Below, one piece after another: positions 1 through 12,940 of a stretch of DNA of 64,000 nt. Every line of letters begins with the position of its first letter. Position 1 is the first letter of the stretch. This DNA comes from Gnetum montanum (Eukaryota; Streptophyta; Gnetopsida; Gnetales; Gnetaceae). The notes under the pieces are model-generated. The model had not been told where the DNA came from. It saw only the letters and a list, made by a program, of their open reading frames with translations, and made no database searches. Position numbers and translations under genes: made by a program. The stretch covers positions 829,772-893,771 of the forward strand of contig MNCI01004656.1 in the NCBI GenBank assembly GCA_015680685.1. Reading direction: 5' to 3'.

Positions 1-39
1 GGGGGGGGGGGGGGGCGGGGGGGGGGGGGGGGGGGGGGG
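1..39. other. Poly-G run at window start
   Basis: Thirty-nine bases that are all G except one C at position 16. Nothing else in the window is this G-rich. It adjoins ordinary LTR sequence, so it is most likely a sequencing or contig-end artefact, though a real G-run cannot be excluded. Confidence 0.7.
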
Positions 40-1044
40 CGCTAATGAGGGGGTATGTAAAATGGAGTGAAATTGTTGATTTTTCCAAGGAGATGCTAGA
101 ATGAGGAAGATTGCTTTCAACAAGTTCTAGAACTACACGAAGATGTGTTGATGCTTCCGTACCAGTGTTGTATTACTCACACTACCGAGTTCATTGGCGT
201 AGCGTAAGTGGCTTCTTGCTATGTTGTGCTATGCTACATAGCGTAGCATAGTGTAGCCACTAGTTTTGACTAGAACTTGTGTTGAAGATGAAAACATGTC
301 TAAGGCTTAGTCATGCTAACAACTACAACCTTTTTCTTTCAAGTGGGAAAGCTTTCGAACTCGCTAAAACCATGTTTCAAACGCTTTTTCTACTTTTGCA
401 TCGTTGCTACGTTATGTAGTGTAGCATAGCGTAGTAGCTAGCGTATCATGAATCCTTTTTTAATTCATCAATTTCTAGTAAGAAAATTTGCTCGAGGTCT
501 AAGGACTAAGTGGGGTAGGGAGTTTTGGAGGTCGACGTCTTGCCAAAATGTCATTTTCTAGTTGGGATCATTTGTCAAGATGGGCCTTTTTGCTTTTCTT
601 TTGCTATGCTATGCTATGCTATATAGCGTAGCATAGCGTAGCATCCTACGTTGATGACTTGTTTTGCAATCATTCTATCATTTAGCACTCGGTCGCTTGA
701 GCAACTATCTTTCAAAGATTGCTATGCTACATAGCATAGCGTAGCGTAGCAAAATCCTTCACTAGAAAACTTTCCAAACTATTTTGCTCATCCCAAATAC
801 TTTCAACAACACCTAGCATAGTTTTTGAGTAGACTATCAGCTGGGTGGATTGTCTAGGTGGGTAGGCTAGAGAGTCTGTCAAGCTTGTCAGCTCTGGAGA
901 TAGAAAACTTGCAAGACTAGACAGTCTAACCTTAATGCCTACATTTTCCTATCGAACTGTCATGATGGTACACTTGTGGAAGTCCTTGCCTAAATTCCAA
1001 AACCCTGGTGAGGCATGAGGGTCTTGAAATTTTATGGTGTTTCA
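1..1044 (-). repeat. LTR, Tat-like family, truncated by the window edge
   Basis: From about position 720 this aligns with the LTR at 60404-62110. Both have the GCTATGCTAC...GCGTAGC palindrome, then a run resembling AGAAAACTT.CCAAACTATTTT, then AGTAGRCTATYRGCTG and TGGGTGGGTAGGYTAG. The right end TATGGTGTTTCA matches the terminus of the other family LTRs. Four near-palindromes made of GCTATGCTA/TAGCGTAGC lie at about 227-256, 404-446, 602-643 and 721-750. The promoter strand, judged from the relatives, is minus. To the right there is no clear polypurine tract, so this is either a solo LTR or the outer LTR of an element that lies to the left. The start of this LTR is outside the window. Confidence 0.75.
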
Positions 1045-2070
1045 CCTATCTCAATGAACCCCCTACTCCTACAAGTAATCTTGTACACATCTTTTGTACT
1101 CCCCCTTAATTCTATTGAAATAAAGATTATAGTTTTATTTATGTGCAATTTTCATCATTTATTCTAGTTTGATATAATTTATTTTAGGTCTACATTTTTG
1201 CATTTTATTTGTATTATCCTCATTTGCATTTTGTAAGTCATTGGATGATCTACCAAACTATGCAAGGCACCAAGTATCTCATTTTTTGTAGAGGTCCTAG
1301 AGATCTAAGGTTAAGAATTGTGTGCACCAAAAACTTCTTGATTCCTATAGCAACTAAGGTTTTTGGTTGAAATATTTTTTCTAGTGCTAGAAGAAGGGCC
1401 TCCACCAAATTTTTGTATGAAAATTTATTTTCCACATTTCCAATGTTGCCTGCCTTCTCAAAATCTTTAATTTTTTATAGCATAAACCTTTGAACTCTAC
1501 TCATCAATCAATGCTACTACTCATACTCTTGCAACAAAAACCTTAGCATGGAAGAGTAAGGTGGATACCATACTCCTCTTGTTACCAGCATTTTCTAAAG
1601 TTTTCGAGTATTGGTGGATTTAACATCCAAATCCCAATCCCCCTTGCTATGAAAATTAATAGCTTTTCAAAACCATATTATTGTGGAAAATTAGAGTTTC
1701 CACTTTGGTTTGCAACCCTTCCCCCACATAAACATTAAATAGAAAGGTGTAAGACCACCCATCTTATCTCCTTTATTTTCCCCCTACTACACATCAACAT
1801 AAGTGCAACTAGGAATCTAGAAGTGGATGAAATGTGATACCACCTATATTTCATTTTTAGTAAAGGGGTATACCCCATTTGGTAGTCATTTACTATTTAT
1901 AGTAAGTAATTCATTTTCATCTATTTTTTCTTTTTTAAATTTTTTTAAATTTCTCTTGTTGAAATTTGCACTTTAGTTAATCTTTTATGATCTCATTTAG
2001 CCACCTTTAGCACTTTTTTATCATGTCATTCCAATGTCAAGCAAGTTTCCTTTTACTTTCATTGACAATG
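1045..2070. other. AT-rich spacer, no gene seen
   Basis: No coding motif on either strand. An AATAAA-like word sits near 1120 in sequence resembling a 3' untranslated region. The right part leads into the gag start of element A, but no primer-binding site or LTR end is recognisable, so the 5' leader of A is absent or too decayed. Confidence 0.5.
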
Positions 2071-5000
2071 GATTCGACTAGTAGTTCATGAGGGTATATG
2101 ACCCCAAGAACCCTACTATGATTGAGTGTAGGTAGTCCTTGAGACTTAGGGGGCAAACTCTTAAATTTTTAGTTATAAATGAAGATCACTATAACTACAT
2201 TAATACCAAAATATATTTTCATGCTTATTCCACATGCATAAGAAGAAGCCAAAAGGGAGTATGAACTCATACACTGAGATGGGAAGGAGTACATTCCTTC
2301 CCCATATGACTAGATACCTCTAAAGTATGTCTATGATAGAATCCTATCTCAACTAATGGATATGAATGAAGAGGATGAGAGGCATAGCTTAGAGGAGTAG
2401 GAAGAGGAGAATGATGAGTTCAGTGTAACATTTGAGCTCAAAAACATCCTAGGTTGGTTGTTCCAACAAGTAACCCACAAGGCCAAAGTACCTTCCTCTA
2501 CCTTCTTTATTTCATCCATGGGCTAATTGACACCATCCTCTACCCATTCCTAGCTAACCATGTTTGGTCCCACACCAATCATAACTACTCATCAAACATA
2601 GTTAGTATTGCAGTAAACCATGTTCCACTTCTCTATGTCATTCACCATGCAACCATGGTCCGTACGAACTTTGTTTGTGGTTTTCACCACCACCAACCTG
2701 TTAACCAATCAGGTGGAACCCACCATTAGATCATAAGAAACCCAAGGGTAACATACCCCCTTTGTTTTGTTTGTGCCCTACATACTAGCACAAACATCTT
2801 TCTTCTTTTTTATGCCATTGACCATAGTAATAATGCATCCTATCCCCTTCATTTTGCAACCAATAGTAAGGCCACAAGCCTTCATACAAACCCTATAGCC
2901 AACAAGGATATCACATGACTTAAGTAGTTGAAGAGACTTAAAGCCTTTACATCTCAAAGCATCAAGATTATGGAATTTTACTAGGATGATTCCATTAGTC
3001 TTGAATTCCCACCCTTGACACTTCCTCTTGGTGTCCCTATCCATCAATTAAGCAAGTACAATAAAGAAGGTAATCCCAATGCTCATCTTATAACCTTTCA
3101 ATCCAATTGCTTGCTATTGCAATCATGGCCACACACAATAATAAATATCTTTCCTATGTTCTTGATAAGGAAAGCACTTGACTAGTATCATGAATTATCT
3201 AGAGGATCTATATCCTTCTTGAGGACCTAATATCCCAATTCATTAACCACTTCAAGTACAACTTAAATCCTAACAACACACTAGACCAGCTAATGAAGGT
3301 CAAGTAGGAACATCTTGAATCAGTACAAAACTTCATCCAACGATGAAATGGTTTGCTGAATGAGATATTGGAGGCTATAGCCAAAATCCAAATTTTGGCT
3401 ATATTCAAGGGGATGGTTAATAATTTTATCAATTCTAAGCTATACTACCTAGATCCATGGTCACTTAGTCAAGCATTTTCCCAAATCAAAAACATAGAGG
3501 ATCCCACAAACCTTTCAAACATGGCATACAAGAATGAACACATGTAGAGGGACAAAAAGAAACATAAGCAAAACAATGTAGCTATGTCGATGATAGCTAA
3601 GGAAGCCAAAATGACTAAGAAACAACCAACCTAGGATCGCCACTAACAATCATGATAACCAATCATTAACTTCTAAGGCCACTCTATCAACTACTCCTAA
3701 GCCTAGCTTTGAGTGGAAGGATAGGATGAAATATACTAGTTTTCCTTTAATGTCATCTAAAATCTTGGATCAACTAATGAAGAGTGGGAGAATCCAATAC
3801 AAGAAAATGTCTAAAGCTACTTATAAAAAGCATGAAAGGCTATGTGAGATAGCCAAGGATCCCACTTGAGCAACCAAGGATGATCCCTAGTTGCCTAAGT
3901 ATTTCAACCTTGAATAGTTTTTCCACTACCATTAATTGCCTGGTCATGGGACTAAGTTATGCATCATGCTAAAGAATGACTTACAAAATATGATAGATAG
4001 GGACAAGTTGATCCTTGATGCATCTAATCTTATTTGACCCTAAAACCAGTTGATGCACATGTAAAAGAACCCATTAAATACCAATGACCACTCATACATT
4101 ATACCAGTTCTTAACATTGATGACAATTGAAGACCTGCAATGGAACTATTTGTGGTGCAAGTACCCCCTCATAACAAAAGGAGCTCTTCAGCTTCTGCTG
4201 GCTCAAAACCTCATTTTGTTATAAGGATATCATCACCTACACCTCTCAGGGAGGCTTTTTTCATCAAGGCATCCTAACCAGCCACAACCTAGCCAACCCC
4301 TATAACAACACAATGATCTTTTGTGGTGTCTAATGACATAACGTTTTTCTCATAGTGAACAAAAAATTATTAACCAAGCATAGGAAGAAGCCTAAGTATA
4401 ATCCCAACAATAAAAAATATAAGCAAGACAAAGCATAGAATGAACTGCGCCAATTGAAGTCCAATCCTATATCATTTGTGTCCATGACCTCATTAACTTA
4501 GGCTACTTCCACAAACAGACCATGAGAGGATCCTAAGATCCAAGGCAAAGAGAGAGAGGAAAAGCCATAACCATGACCTAAAAATGAAGTATGCAATTTG
4601 GGGGCATGGAGGAAGTTAAGTAAGACCAAGGTGATAAGCCCATGACCAATGAAAAAAACTTCATAAGTGCAATGAAGCAAATCAAATAGTCTCTTATGCA
4701 AAAAAAGCATAGCCTTGAGCTTGTATGGCTTAGTCATGACTTTCACTATACATTGTGAAGCACTAGTCAAAATGTTAACTTCCATCCCTATTAGTGACGA
4801 CATCCCAGCTAATGAAGAATCCATCCATGCAATGATGGTGCCTTCTTTACCAAAGGAGATGAAGTCAACATCGCTAGTATTTCATGATAGTGAAATAAAA
4901 GCCAGTTCCCAAAATGGCAAATTAACTAGGGCTGCTTTCTGCATCATAATATGGGTTGAGTAGTATAAGGTACATCGGGTACATGTAGATGATGGAGCTA

Positions 5001-5572
5001 CAACAAATGTCATCCCATGTATCATAGTTGAACGTCTAGGCTTAATTGAGAAAATTCCACACACAACAACAATAGCTCTCAAATCCATTAATGGATCATG
5101 AGTTTCTATTAAGGGATCCATTTCCTTAGACTTTGTGGAAAGGGAAGAGTTCCCCACAACTTTGGATTTCTTAGTTGTAAAGGAAATAGTAGGGTTCAAC
5201 CTCATCTTGGGTAGGCCTTGGTTGGCTCAATTACAAGTTGTATCCTTGTCGATCCACCAAGAAATACACCTTCTTTATGAAGGAGGTAAATACATCATCC
5301 ACAATGATAATGTAGTTTCCCTAGCTATTAATAATGTAGACATTGAATAGGGATTTAAAGTGGAGTTTCAAGAAGAAATTCCCATACATAAAGTTGAATT
5401 TCTTGAGGAAGCTAAGAAAGCCAAAGACAAAAACTATGGGCTAGAAGACACACTATGGGAAGAGCTCCCCCTTAATATCATCAGCAAAGGGAATGAAGAG
5501 TATAAGCCTATGCAGAATAGGACATACATCTTTCCTAATCTCTCAAAGATCAGGAAGCATTTGTACAAGTAA
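2071..5572 (+). pseudogene. Gag-protease remnant, element A (Ty3/gypsy, Tat-like)
   Basis: Decayed gag-protease polyprotein with many stops and frameshifts. It begins at ATG 2071 (MDST), matching the gag starts of elements C and D. The retrotransposon gag core lies at about 3000-3550, with LSKYNKEGNPNAHLITF, a decayed KALDWYHELSRGSIS-like stretch and IFKGMVNNFINSKLYYLDP. A gag C-terminal finger-like stretch (FHYH.LPGHGTKLCIMLKNDL) is near 3920-3990. The aspartic protease is at about 4960-5350: active site VDDGATTNVIP and the closing motif FNLILGRPWLAQL. An acidic linker (LEDTLWEELPLN) follows to 5572. The orientation is plus, opposite to the gag of C and D. The function would be capsid and polyprotein processing, but this copy cannot be functional. 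Confidence 0.85.
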
Positions 5573-5809
5573 CGTGCATTCCTAAGCTTTCCACCCTATG
5601 ATCTCATGACCATATAACCATTTGTACTTATAGCATGGTACTCTATATTTTTTTCCTCTTACGTCATCTTTTTCATTTTATATGGTTCTAGAATTTATCT
5701 TTTATTTTCATTTTTATTAAAGAATTTTCTTTCATTCTTTTAGTGTAATATAAAATTGAAAATTCATAAAAACTTTAAAACACAAAATAAAAAAAATATA
5801 TTCTAATGA

Positions 5810-5990
5810 TGCATGGCCCGCCATGGCCTAAAACTAGCAAAACATGTTTACAACCACATAGCATAAGGTTTTCCATGGCCTAAAAATGGCAAGCATCTTT
5901 TTACAACCACATAACACATAGCTCACCATGGCCTAAAAATAGCGAGTATCGTATGGCCTATCATGGCCTTAAATTGACAAATGATATTGT
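5810..5990 (-). repeat. GGCC-motif block of element A
   Basis: Four or five imperfect copies of a unit containing CCATGGCCTAAAA.TAGC, spaced about 45-60 bp, lying just past the protease. Read on the minus strand the core is GCTAGTTTTAGGCCATGG. The same motif family recurs after protease in elements B, C and D, always in the same orientation relative to gag. No coding potential. Confidence 0.65.
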
Positions 5991-6336
5991 AACATATATG
6001 CATTCCTAGCCTACAACTTTATAGCCATTTTCAATGTTTATAGCCAACATGGCCAATGTAGCCATCTATAACATAGTCATTTGCAATGTTTGTAACCTTA
6101 ATACTTTAAAACAATAATTCCATCAACAACATATATAGCCAAAAATAAACCAAAACTTTGAAATGTCTATAACATAAATAGCCATAGCCATGTTATGTAG
6201 CAAAAGTATCCAAATAATAATAAACAATAAACATTTGTATCAAAGTCTTGGCTAACAATAGCCATCAACATCAAAAAAAAATGTAAACATCATGTAGTCA
6301 ACAATAAGCAAGCTAAGATGGTCAAATGAAGGATGC
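5991..6336. other. AT-rich spacer with TAGCCAT words
   Basis: Short irregular repeats of TAGCCAT and AATGTTTATAGCC. No gene or LTR boundary is seen. It separates the motif block from the 3' end of ORFX. Confidence 0.5.
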
Positions 6337-9300
6337 TAAGGGGCATCCATAGGAGGAAGTGGTGGGCTATCCCCACCCTCATCGTTGGGGCCACCAATGT
6401 CTCTTGATGCCTAAAACACAACAACATAACACAAATCAATAAATAAAAACCAAAGTTATAACTTAAACAACACAAAAATTAAAGCAAAAATATAAAAACA
6501 TCAACCCTACAGGGAATCTAGCTTGATAAAGTCCTAGGAAAGATGTTGAAGGCTAGTCTTTAAGAAATGGAGAATCTAGCCTTCCATTATGTTGAACTAG
6601 TCAACATTTTCATAATTAATTCCTATGAGGATGTTTGTTGGATCCACTCCAGTCCAGGTAGGTAGTTTTCTAATAACTATAGCCATAGAAGTCTCACTTG
6701 AACTCATGGAAATCTAAAGAATAGAAGCTTTAGTCACCATGAGAGTGCTTTCAAAGAGTTGGTAAGCACTCTATACTTAAATCCCTTGGATGAATAGCTC
6801 TCTCTTGCATCATTCAGTCAACTTCTCCTTGAGAAACTTTCGGTATACCTCCTGATCAACCTTATACTATATTTTTTCATCCTTTAGTGTCTTATCCCAC
6901 TCTAGGACCCATGAGCTATAGTCTTTCTAGTTTGATCTTTCTGAAAATGAGATCCATTGGCATCCACTACTTGGACATCTCCCTTAAGAGCACCACCTTT
7001 TCATGGATGACATGCTAGTAGTGGGTTCACCTGATCTCTTTGGTTTGCAAGTTCTTTGAGTTAGGCACTTGGGCTTCCACAAAGGTCTTGAGATCCTAGA
7101 GATCCCTGATTGTCTCAACTTGCCACTAGCTATCCTCCCTCAAGGCCACAACTTGCTCTCATAGGGATTCATTGGGCCTATAAAACTCCCATGAATGTTT
7201 TTCTATGCAACAACCTCAAGGGTACATTTTGGATATTAGAGAAAAGCTTTGATAGGGAGTCAAACTCCATGTCTTGGCTAAGGTCCCATGCTACTGATGG
7301 CAGTATAAACAATGAATAACCATAAATAGAACCATAAGAATAGTTCACAACCTAAGATATTCATAACATAAATACAACCTATAACCATTGCAAAATGACT
7401 AAGGCAAATAACGTTTAGTTCTTATCAATCTTGAGTGCAACTTGTTGCAACCGATTGATGATGTGTTGGGCTACTTCATGCATGAATTCTAGCTTGTTGG
7501 GGACATCTACGCATGGTTTCATGTGAAACATAGAGGTAGGAATCTTTGCTAGTAACTCAAGAACTACTACAAACATAAAAACCATCAAATAGTTAGAATG
7601 AAAGCCAAACTTAAAACCATAGGATATAGCAAGTAGCATTAAGACGTGTGCATACCCAGCTGGTCCTCTTCCTTCATTGGGACAATGATAGGGGATGCAC
7701 TTTGTAATGGCTCACCAAAAAAGGCATGAAGGTCATTCAGATTAATGTTGGCTAATCCTTTAACCTCATGTTGCTATAAGAGTGCCTCCTTTTCATGCCT
7801 TTATTCCTTTGTAGCTATAGCAGTAGCACATCCTTGTGCCTCCTTCTTAGTGGTAGCTTGGGCTACCATATCTTGAAGCTTATCCACAAATGTAAGAAAT
7901 AAAACAAGTTAGCATATTGAAGAACAATGTAGCCATATAACATTGCATGACTAAACATTGAAACATAGTAAGATATACTAGTCACTGCCTGATGTAACCT
8001 ATTAAGCCTCAACATAAGCTTCTTTGTCGCTGGTGGTGCTTTCCCTATAGGCCATTTCAATTTGGTCTTGGCTATCCAATCAGCCTTGGAACATAACTCT
8101 CAAGCTCTCTTGATGTTTCTGAGTACTATGAGAGTCTCCTCCCTCATGCTATTAGGGGATCTTCACCACTTACCACCAAGGCCCTTGATGGTAATAGACA
8201 ATGGATCACCCATCACATTTAGTTGGTTCTAGGCCTACATGGTTGGATAAATGTACTTTGTCAAAGGCTTAGAAAGTTGGTCAGGGTCTTGGACTATCCA
8301 TTGATCATTCCTTCACACCACCATGAATTATGTGAACCTCTTCAAATAACCTACAAAAAATCCATAATGCATATGGATTATGTTAGAGGTATCTTTGTGG
8401 ATTTTGAGGATCTTCTCTTGAAGTGCAGTAGACAAGAAAGTAGCATACTTGAACCTAGTACCCTTTGTTATGATCTTCTTAAAGGTCCATCCTTGTGTGA
8501 TGCTAATCACATTCTTTTGTGACAATAGTTTAGGAAAGGCATAGGATCTGAACAAAGCATAAGATGTCTTTACTCTAAAATTTGTGAAGCTATCCAAGGT
8601 AAGCCTAGAGTGGTCTTACTAGCATAGGACCACTCCAAAACCTCCTCACAATGTCCTATTTCCTTCACTAGTTTGATTGTAACTTTTTTCCTATCATTGA
8701 AAATGCAAAGTCACAAAAGGTGACATCATCAAAGGTATGGTAATTAACACACCTCAAACTGTAGTGTTGAAATGATCAACTCTTTTGTTAAAGGAGTTAA
8801 TGATGTTCAACATATTTGTAGCATGGATGGAAGGGATAGGTATCATGGAAACATCAAGAAAATCCATATGCTCAATGTTTTCTTGGATGTGTCTAGGTGC
8901 TTGTCCCATCAATCANTGCTCAATGTTTTCTTGGATGTGTCTAGGTGCTTGTCCCATCAATCACTTCTAGGCCAACCCCACCTCACCAACTTTTAGTATT
9001 AGGGTATCGTTAGGATGTCCTAAAATGGATAACATGATTTCGGAAGAAGTGGAAGGTCCTACAAGGTAATAGAAAACATTTAGCATTGGCATAGACACAT
9101 CTAATAAATGTTAAAACCACAAAACACTTAAAACCTTAGTAGCCATGAAAACATTAGACATTACAATCCTTATTCCTACCTTTCTTTTTCTTCCTTGGTG
9201 AAGCTTGTGTAGAGGTCCCAATAACAATGGTCTTATTCCTAGTGTTCTTGGGATCCACCTGCTAGCTATGTGCTATCTCATTGACCACACAATTCTTATA

Positions 9301-10080
9301 GACAAGGTTAATGTCATTAGTGTATTTATCAAAATCCCCTCTTAACTATTAATACATATCAATTTTGATCTTGGGGAGTTTGGTGAATACATTCTAGGTA
9401 GTTTGAGCCACTGCCAATATTTGGTCATTCCTAATAGAGCCTTGGTCATTGACCATATACCTACAAGAAGTTCATAAAATTGAAAAGTTAGGAAAGGTGA
9501 CTTAAACAATAAAGCCAAAGACATGAAAACATTATAACAATCATGCTTACACTGGTAGATAATACACAATGCTAGGGGGTTCTGGAATAATGTGTGGACT
9601 CTATGTAGGACCATTAGAGTATTGTTAACATTATAGTAATGGTACTCTAGCATTCTATAGGTCTTCAAATGGTATTGTGTACCTATGATGTCCCTTGTAT
9701 CCATGGCCTTCCCTACTACCAAAGTGGTTGGATTGTTAGTTATGAACTTGATGATCATATTGAACACGACATCAATGTATTCAATATGACCCTAGCCATG
9801 TCTATAGCTAATTATGACCACATCATCATACTAAAGTACTATAGCATATAGGTAAGGAATTTCCTTGCCTCCATTTAGAAGCATAGTGAGCCGCACTTAA
9901 GAACTAGATTTGGAAGAAAAGTGTTGGGATTAGGAGAGTTGATGTAGCATAAAATGCCCACCAACTCCACCACTATGAGGATGGGCTTCAAAAGGGCCCT
10001 GCATGGGAAAAAAACACAAAACCAATTAAAACCACATTGAAAAAAACAAATTTATAATAACCTCATAACTCTTAGAATTT
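6337..10080 (-). pseudogene. ORFX copy A, antisense multi-exon gene of unknown function
   Basis: Homologous at protein level to ORFX in elements B and D. Anchors: NTLMVLHRVHTLFQNPLA (about 9540-9610) against NTLFVARHVSTYFHNPRG in D, followed in both by a GTAAG donor; YAFPKLLSQ (about 8520-8545) against WAFPRMLSQ in D; GTRFKYATFLSTALQEKI and HYGFFVGYLKRF against the matching stretch of D; and QDPDQLSKP near 8290 against DQDQLSKP in D. The first recognisable exon begins near 9998 with ALLKPILIVVELV, matching copy B. The last exon follows a TTTTAG acceptor and ends in a proline-rich tail and stop near 6337. Introns are AT-rich and intervene between the anchors. The function is unknown. Several stops show it is dead here. 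A duplicated assembly seam lies inside at 8869-8963. Confidence 0.7.
8869..8963. other. 47-bp direct duplication around a single N (assembly seam)
   Basis: Bases 8869-8915 and 8917-8963 are identical 47-mers separated by one N at 8916. This is the pattern left when two overlapping contig ends are joined without merging. It adds 48 bp inside ORFX copy A that are probably not real. Confidence 0.9.
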
Positions 10081-12130
10081 CTTGAAAATTTTTCTAATTA
10101 TCCTAGTTGGGAGTGAAATTAGCCCCCATAAAAAGCTCTACGATGTAGTGGAAATTCCAAAAAAAAAAAAAATTGATAATCAAAATTATTACAACCTTAT
10201 AACCTTTGATAATTATAGCCAAAATATAACAATTTTATATCCTCAAATTACAATGCATCAAACCTTATACAACCTCCTAACCAGGTCTAAGTAACATGAC
10301 TTGCAACTTAGTAAACTACCTTAGGAAATGAAAGATAAAATTTACCAAAAAATTTTATAAACATGTTTAATAAATTTTAAATTCCTTTAAATATCCATAG
10401 GCATCTCCAAGGGTATGGGCTTTTGACAAGAGAAATCATTCAAACATGTCCATGCTACCCAACTCCAAGGCGTAAATTGTTACAATTGAAAAGACTCTCC
10501 ATGTGTGACCATATGGGAAAATTTTCTAAAAATTAATTGTCACTCCAAAATCCGTTATTTCACTACTTTTGGAATCCTAAAATCATGAGCTAAAAATCCA
10601 TGATAAGAAAATTTAAAAACTATTAGATATTTTTCTAAAAAATGGAGCAAACTTAATAGGTATCTAGCCATCAATAAATAAACCCTAATTCATGCAATTA
10701 TAAAAAAAAATTCATTTCAACTCTAATTTTAGTGATCCTACAATGAATGGAATCCTAAAATCTTAAAATTCATAGAAATAACTAATATAGCCAGAAATTC
10801 TAAACCATTTTAATAGAAATTGTAGAAAATTGAGTAGTAACCTAACTATCACTAGAAAAGCCCTTTTCATGGGAATTTCATAAATAATTCTTCAAAAATC
10901 CATTTTAGCTCGAAATGAAGTGATTCCACCACTATTTGAAATATTAAATCAAAATATATGCATCCATAATAAGGAAATAGCCAAAGCCTTTTTTTTCATT
11001 GAAAAATGTCTATCAACGTTATGAAAAATCTAAAAAAAATGGGGCAAACCACAACCGCATGACATAGCCAAAATGCCTGTAACTCATTCATCACAACTCT
11101 AGATTTTTAAAAAATAGCCAATAGAAACCTTAAATGTAACTATACAAACAAAAAACCTAATATTTTAACAATTTATAACAAATTCCTTAATAACCAATAG
11201 ACAACTATCCTTTCTTTTTTACCAAAAATGGTAAAAAACACATACAAAACAATAGAACTTAATATAGAATATGCATAAAACCAAGCCTAAAGAACCAAAT
11301 AACCTTAGATCCACATAGAAAGCATCAAAATAGGAGGTATAATTCTTGTAGAATTCAATCTTAACAAACACCTTGATGTAGATTTGGAAAAATGCCTCTA
11401 TCCCAAGCTAGGAAAACAAGCAAAAAATGGCTAGCAGTGACCTACCATGGGGTTGCAATAGATGAACTTTGGATTACAACAAGCCTAGGTAGCTGGGAGA
11501 TGCCCTGGGCTACAACATCTACCTACTCAAGAAGTTATTTTCATCATCGATAGAGACAAACAGATGATCTAGGTACTCTTTTCATAGATGCGTCATTTTC
11601 AAGTAACCTTCTTGTTGCTCACAAGTAGACTATAATTAGTTTTTCCTTTCTTTTGAAAATATTACCAATAGAACATTTGAATATACATTCATCTATTTAC
11701 CCTTTTATTATTTTATATTTTCATTTACATTCATCTTTCTTCTACTTATATTTTTATGTAAATTCTCATGAGTACATCTATTTTTTATGACAAACTGTAA
11801 TAATTTTATTTTCAAATTAATTCCTATCTATTCTAATAAAGAGAAACATTATTTCAAGATGCATTTCCAAAAATATTTTTCCCTTAATGAAAAATTTTGT
11901 ATAGTTATAATTGTTATATTTTTGTGTAAATTTTCATATGTGTATGTCCATTTTGTTATTCGAAAGTATAATAATTTTACTTTCAAATTGATTGTGATTT
12001 ATTCTGATAAATAAGAACATTATAACAAAATGCATCTCTAAAAATGTATTTAAAAACTCATTAGAAAATAGTTGTTTGTACATGTCAAATTTTAGTGATA
12101 TTTAATTACATGTCAAAAATACATTGTCTA
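10081..12130. other. AT-rich region with faint internal repeats
   Basis: Between about 10500 and 11000 there are degenerate repeats, roughly 190-210 bp long, with words such as GGAATCCTAAAATC and CCTAACTATCA. By position this is the intron and upstream region of ORFX copy A: copy B has TCTAACTATTGG repeats at the equivalent place. From 11560 to 12130 only AT-rich sequence with scattered short ORFs is seen. Confidence 0.5.
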
Positions 12131-12139
12131 AAATATCAA

Positions 12140-12940
12140 TATAACATATACAAGGATGCTTGGGTGTGCAACCCCATGTAATCATTCATAAAATAGTAGG
12201 TTTATTTAGTGTGAAGTACATGAGGATTTTTGGATCATAAAACCTCACATAATTACACATAAAATATAAGGTTTCTTAGTCATGCAACCTAATATAATAA
12301 CACTCAAAATAGTAGGCTACTTAGGCATGCAATCCAACTTAATTATACACATGAGATTAGGTTTCACAAGCATGATACATCATATGGTTGAACAAAAAAT
12401 CAAAGATTTCTTTGTTGTTCAATCTCAAGTAAAATTTTAATCAAACTAGTAAGTTGCTTGGTCATGCAACCTAATATAATTACACTCAAAATAATAGGTT
12501 GCTTGAGCATGCAACCCAACTTAAGTATACACATGAGATTAGGATTCTTGGATGTGATACCTCATATAGTTTACCTATATATGGAGGTTTCTTGGTTGTG
12601 CAATGTCAAGTAAAATAAACTCTAAATATCCAATTAGTTTGGCATGCAATCATTTCTCATTATACAAAAAATAGTATGTTTCTATGTCATGAGGATCTTC
12701 TTAGTTATACACAAAATTATAGGTTGCTCAAGTGTGCAACCTAAAATAACTGAATGCAACATAAAAAGGTAGGTTCATCTATCATAAAACCTTTTATGAT
12801 TATACTAAAAATATATATTTATAAATATTCTCATTTGGTTTACATACTCTCAGTAACTACACAAAATATAGGATCCTCATTCTAGTTTCATACTCTGAAA
12901 GATTGGACAAAATTGATAGGTTGTTTGTTAATGAAACATC
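12140..12940. repeat. Minisatellite array, about 48-bp units in about 185-bp higher-order repeats (left part)
   Basis: Units carry the core AGGTTGCTTGG.CATGCAACC. The block CACTCAAAATA.TAGG.T.CTT recurs at about 12303 and 12486, which gives a period near 185 bp made of about four related units. Each unit contains an inverted repeat GGTTGC...GCAACC able to form a small hairpin. The array is interrupted by the copia-type element at 12941 and resumes near 18620. Confidence 0.65.

Noticed and set aside
2454-2729. Plus-strand 91-codon open frame as an independent gene
   Set aside because: It falls within the decayed gag of element A and shows no motif of its own.
12140-12940. CRISPR array
   Set aside because: Units are contiguous and diverged without unique spacers, and the context is a plant genome.
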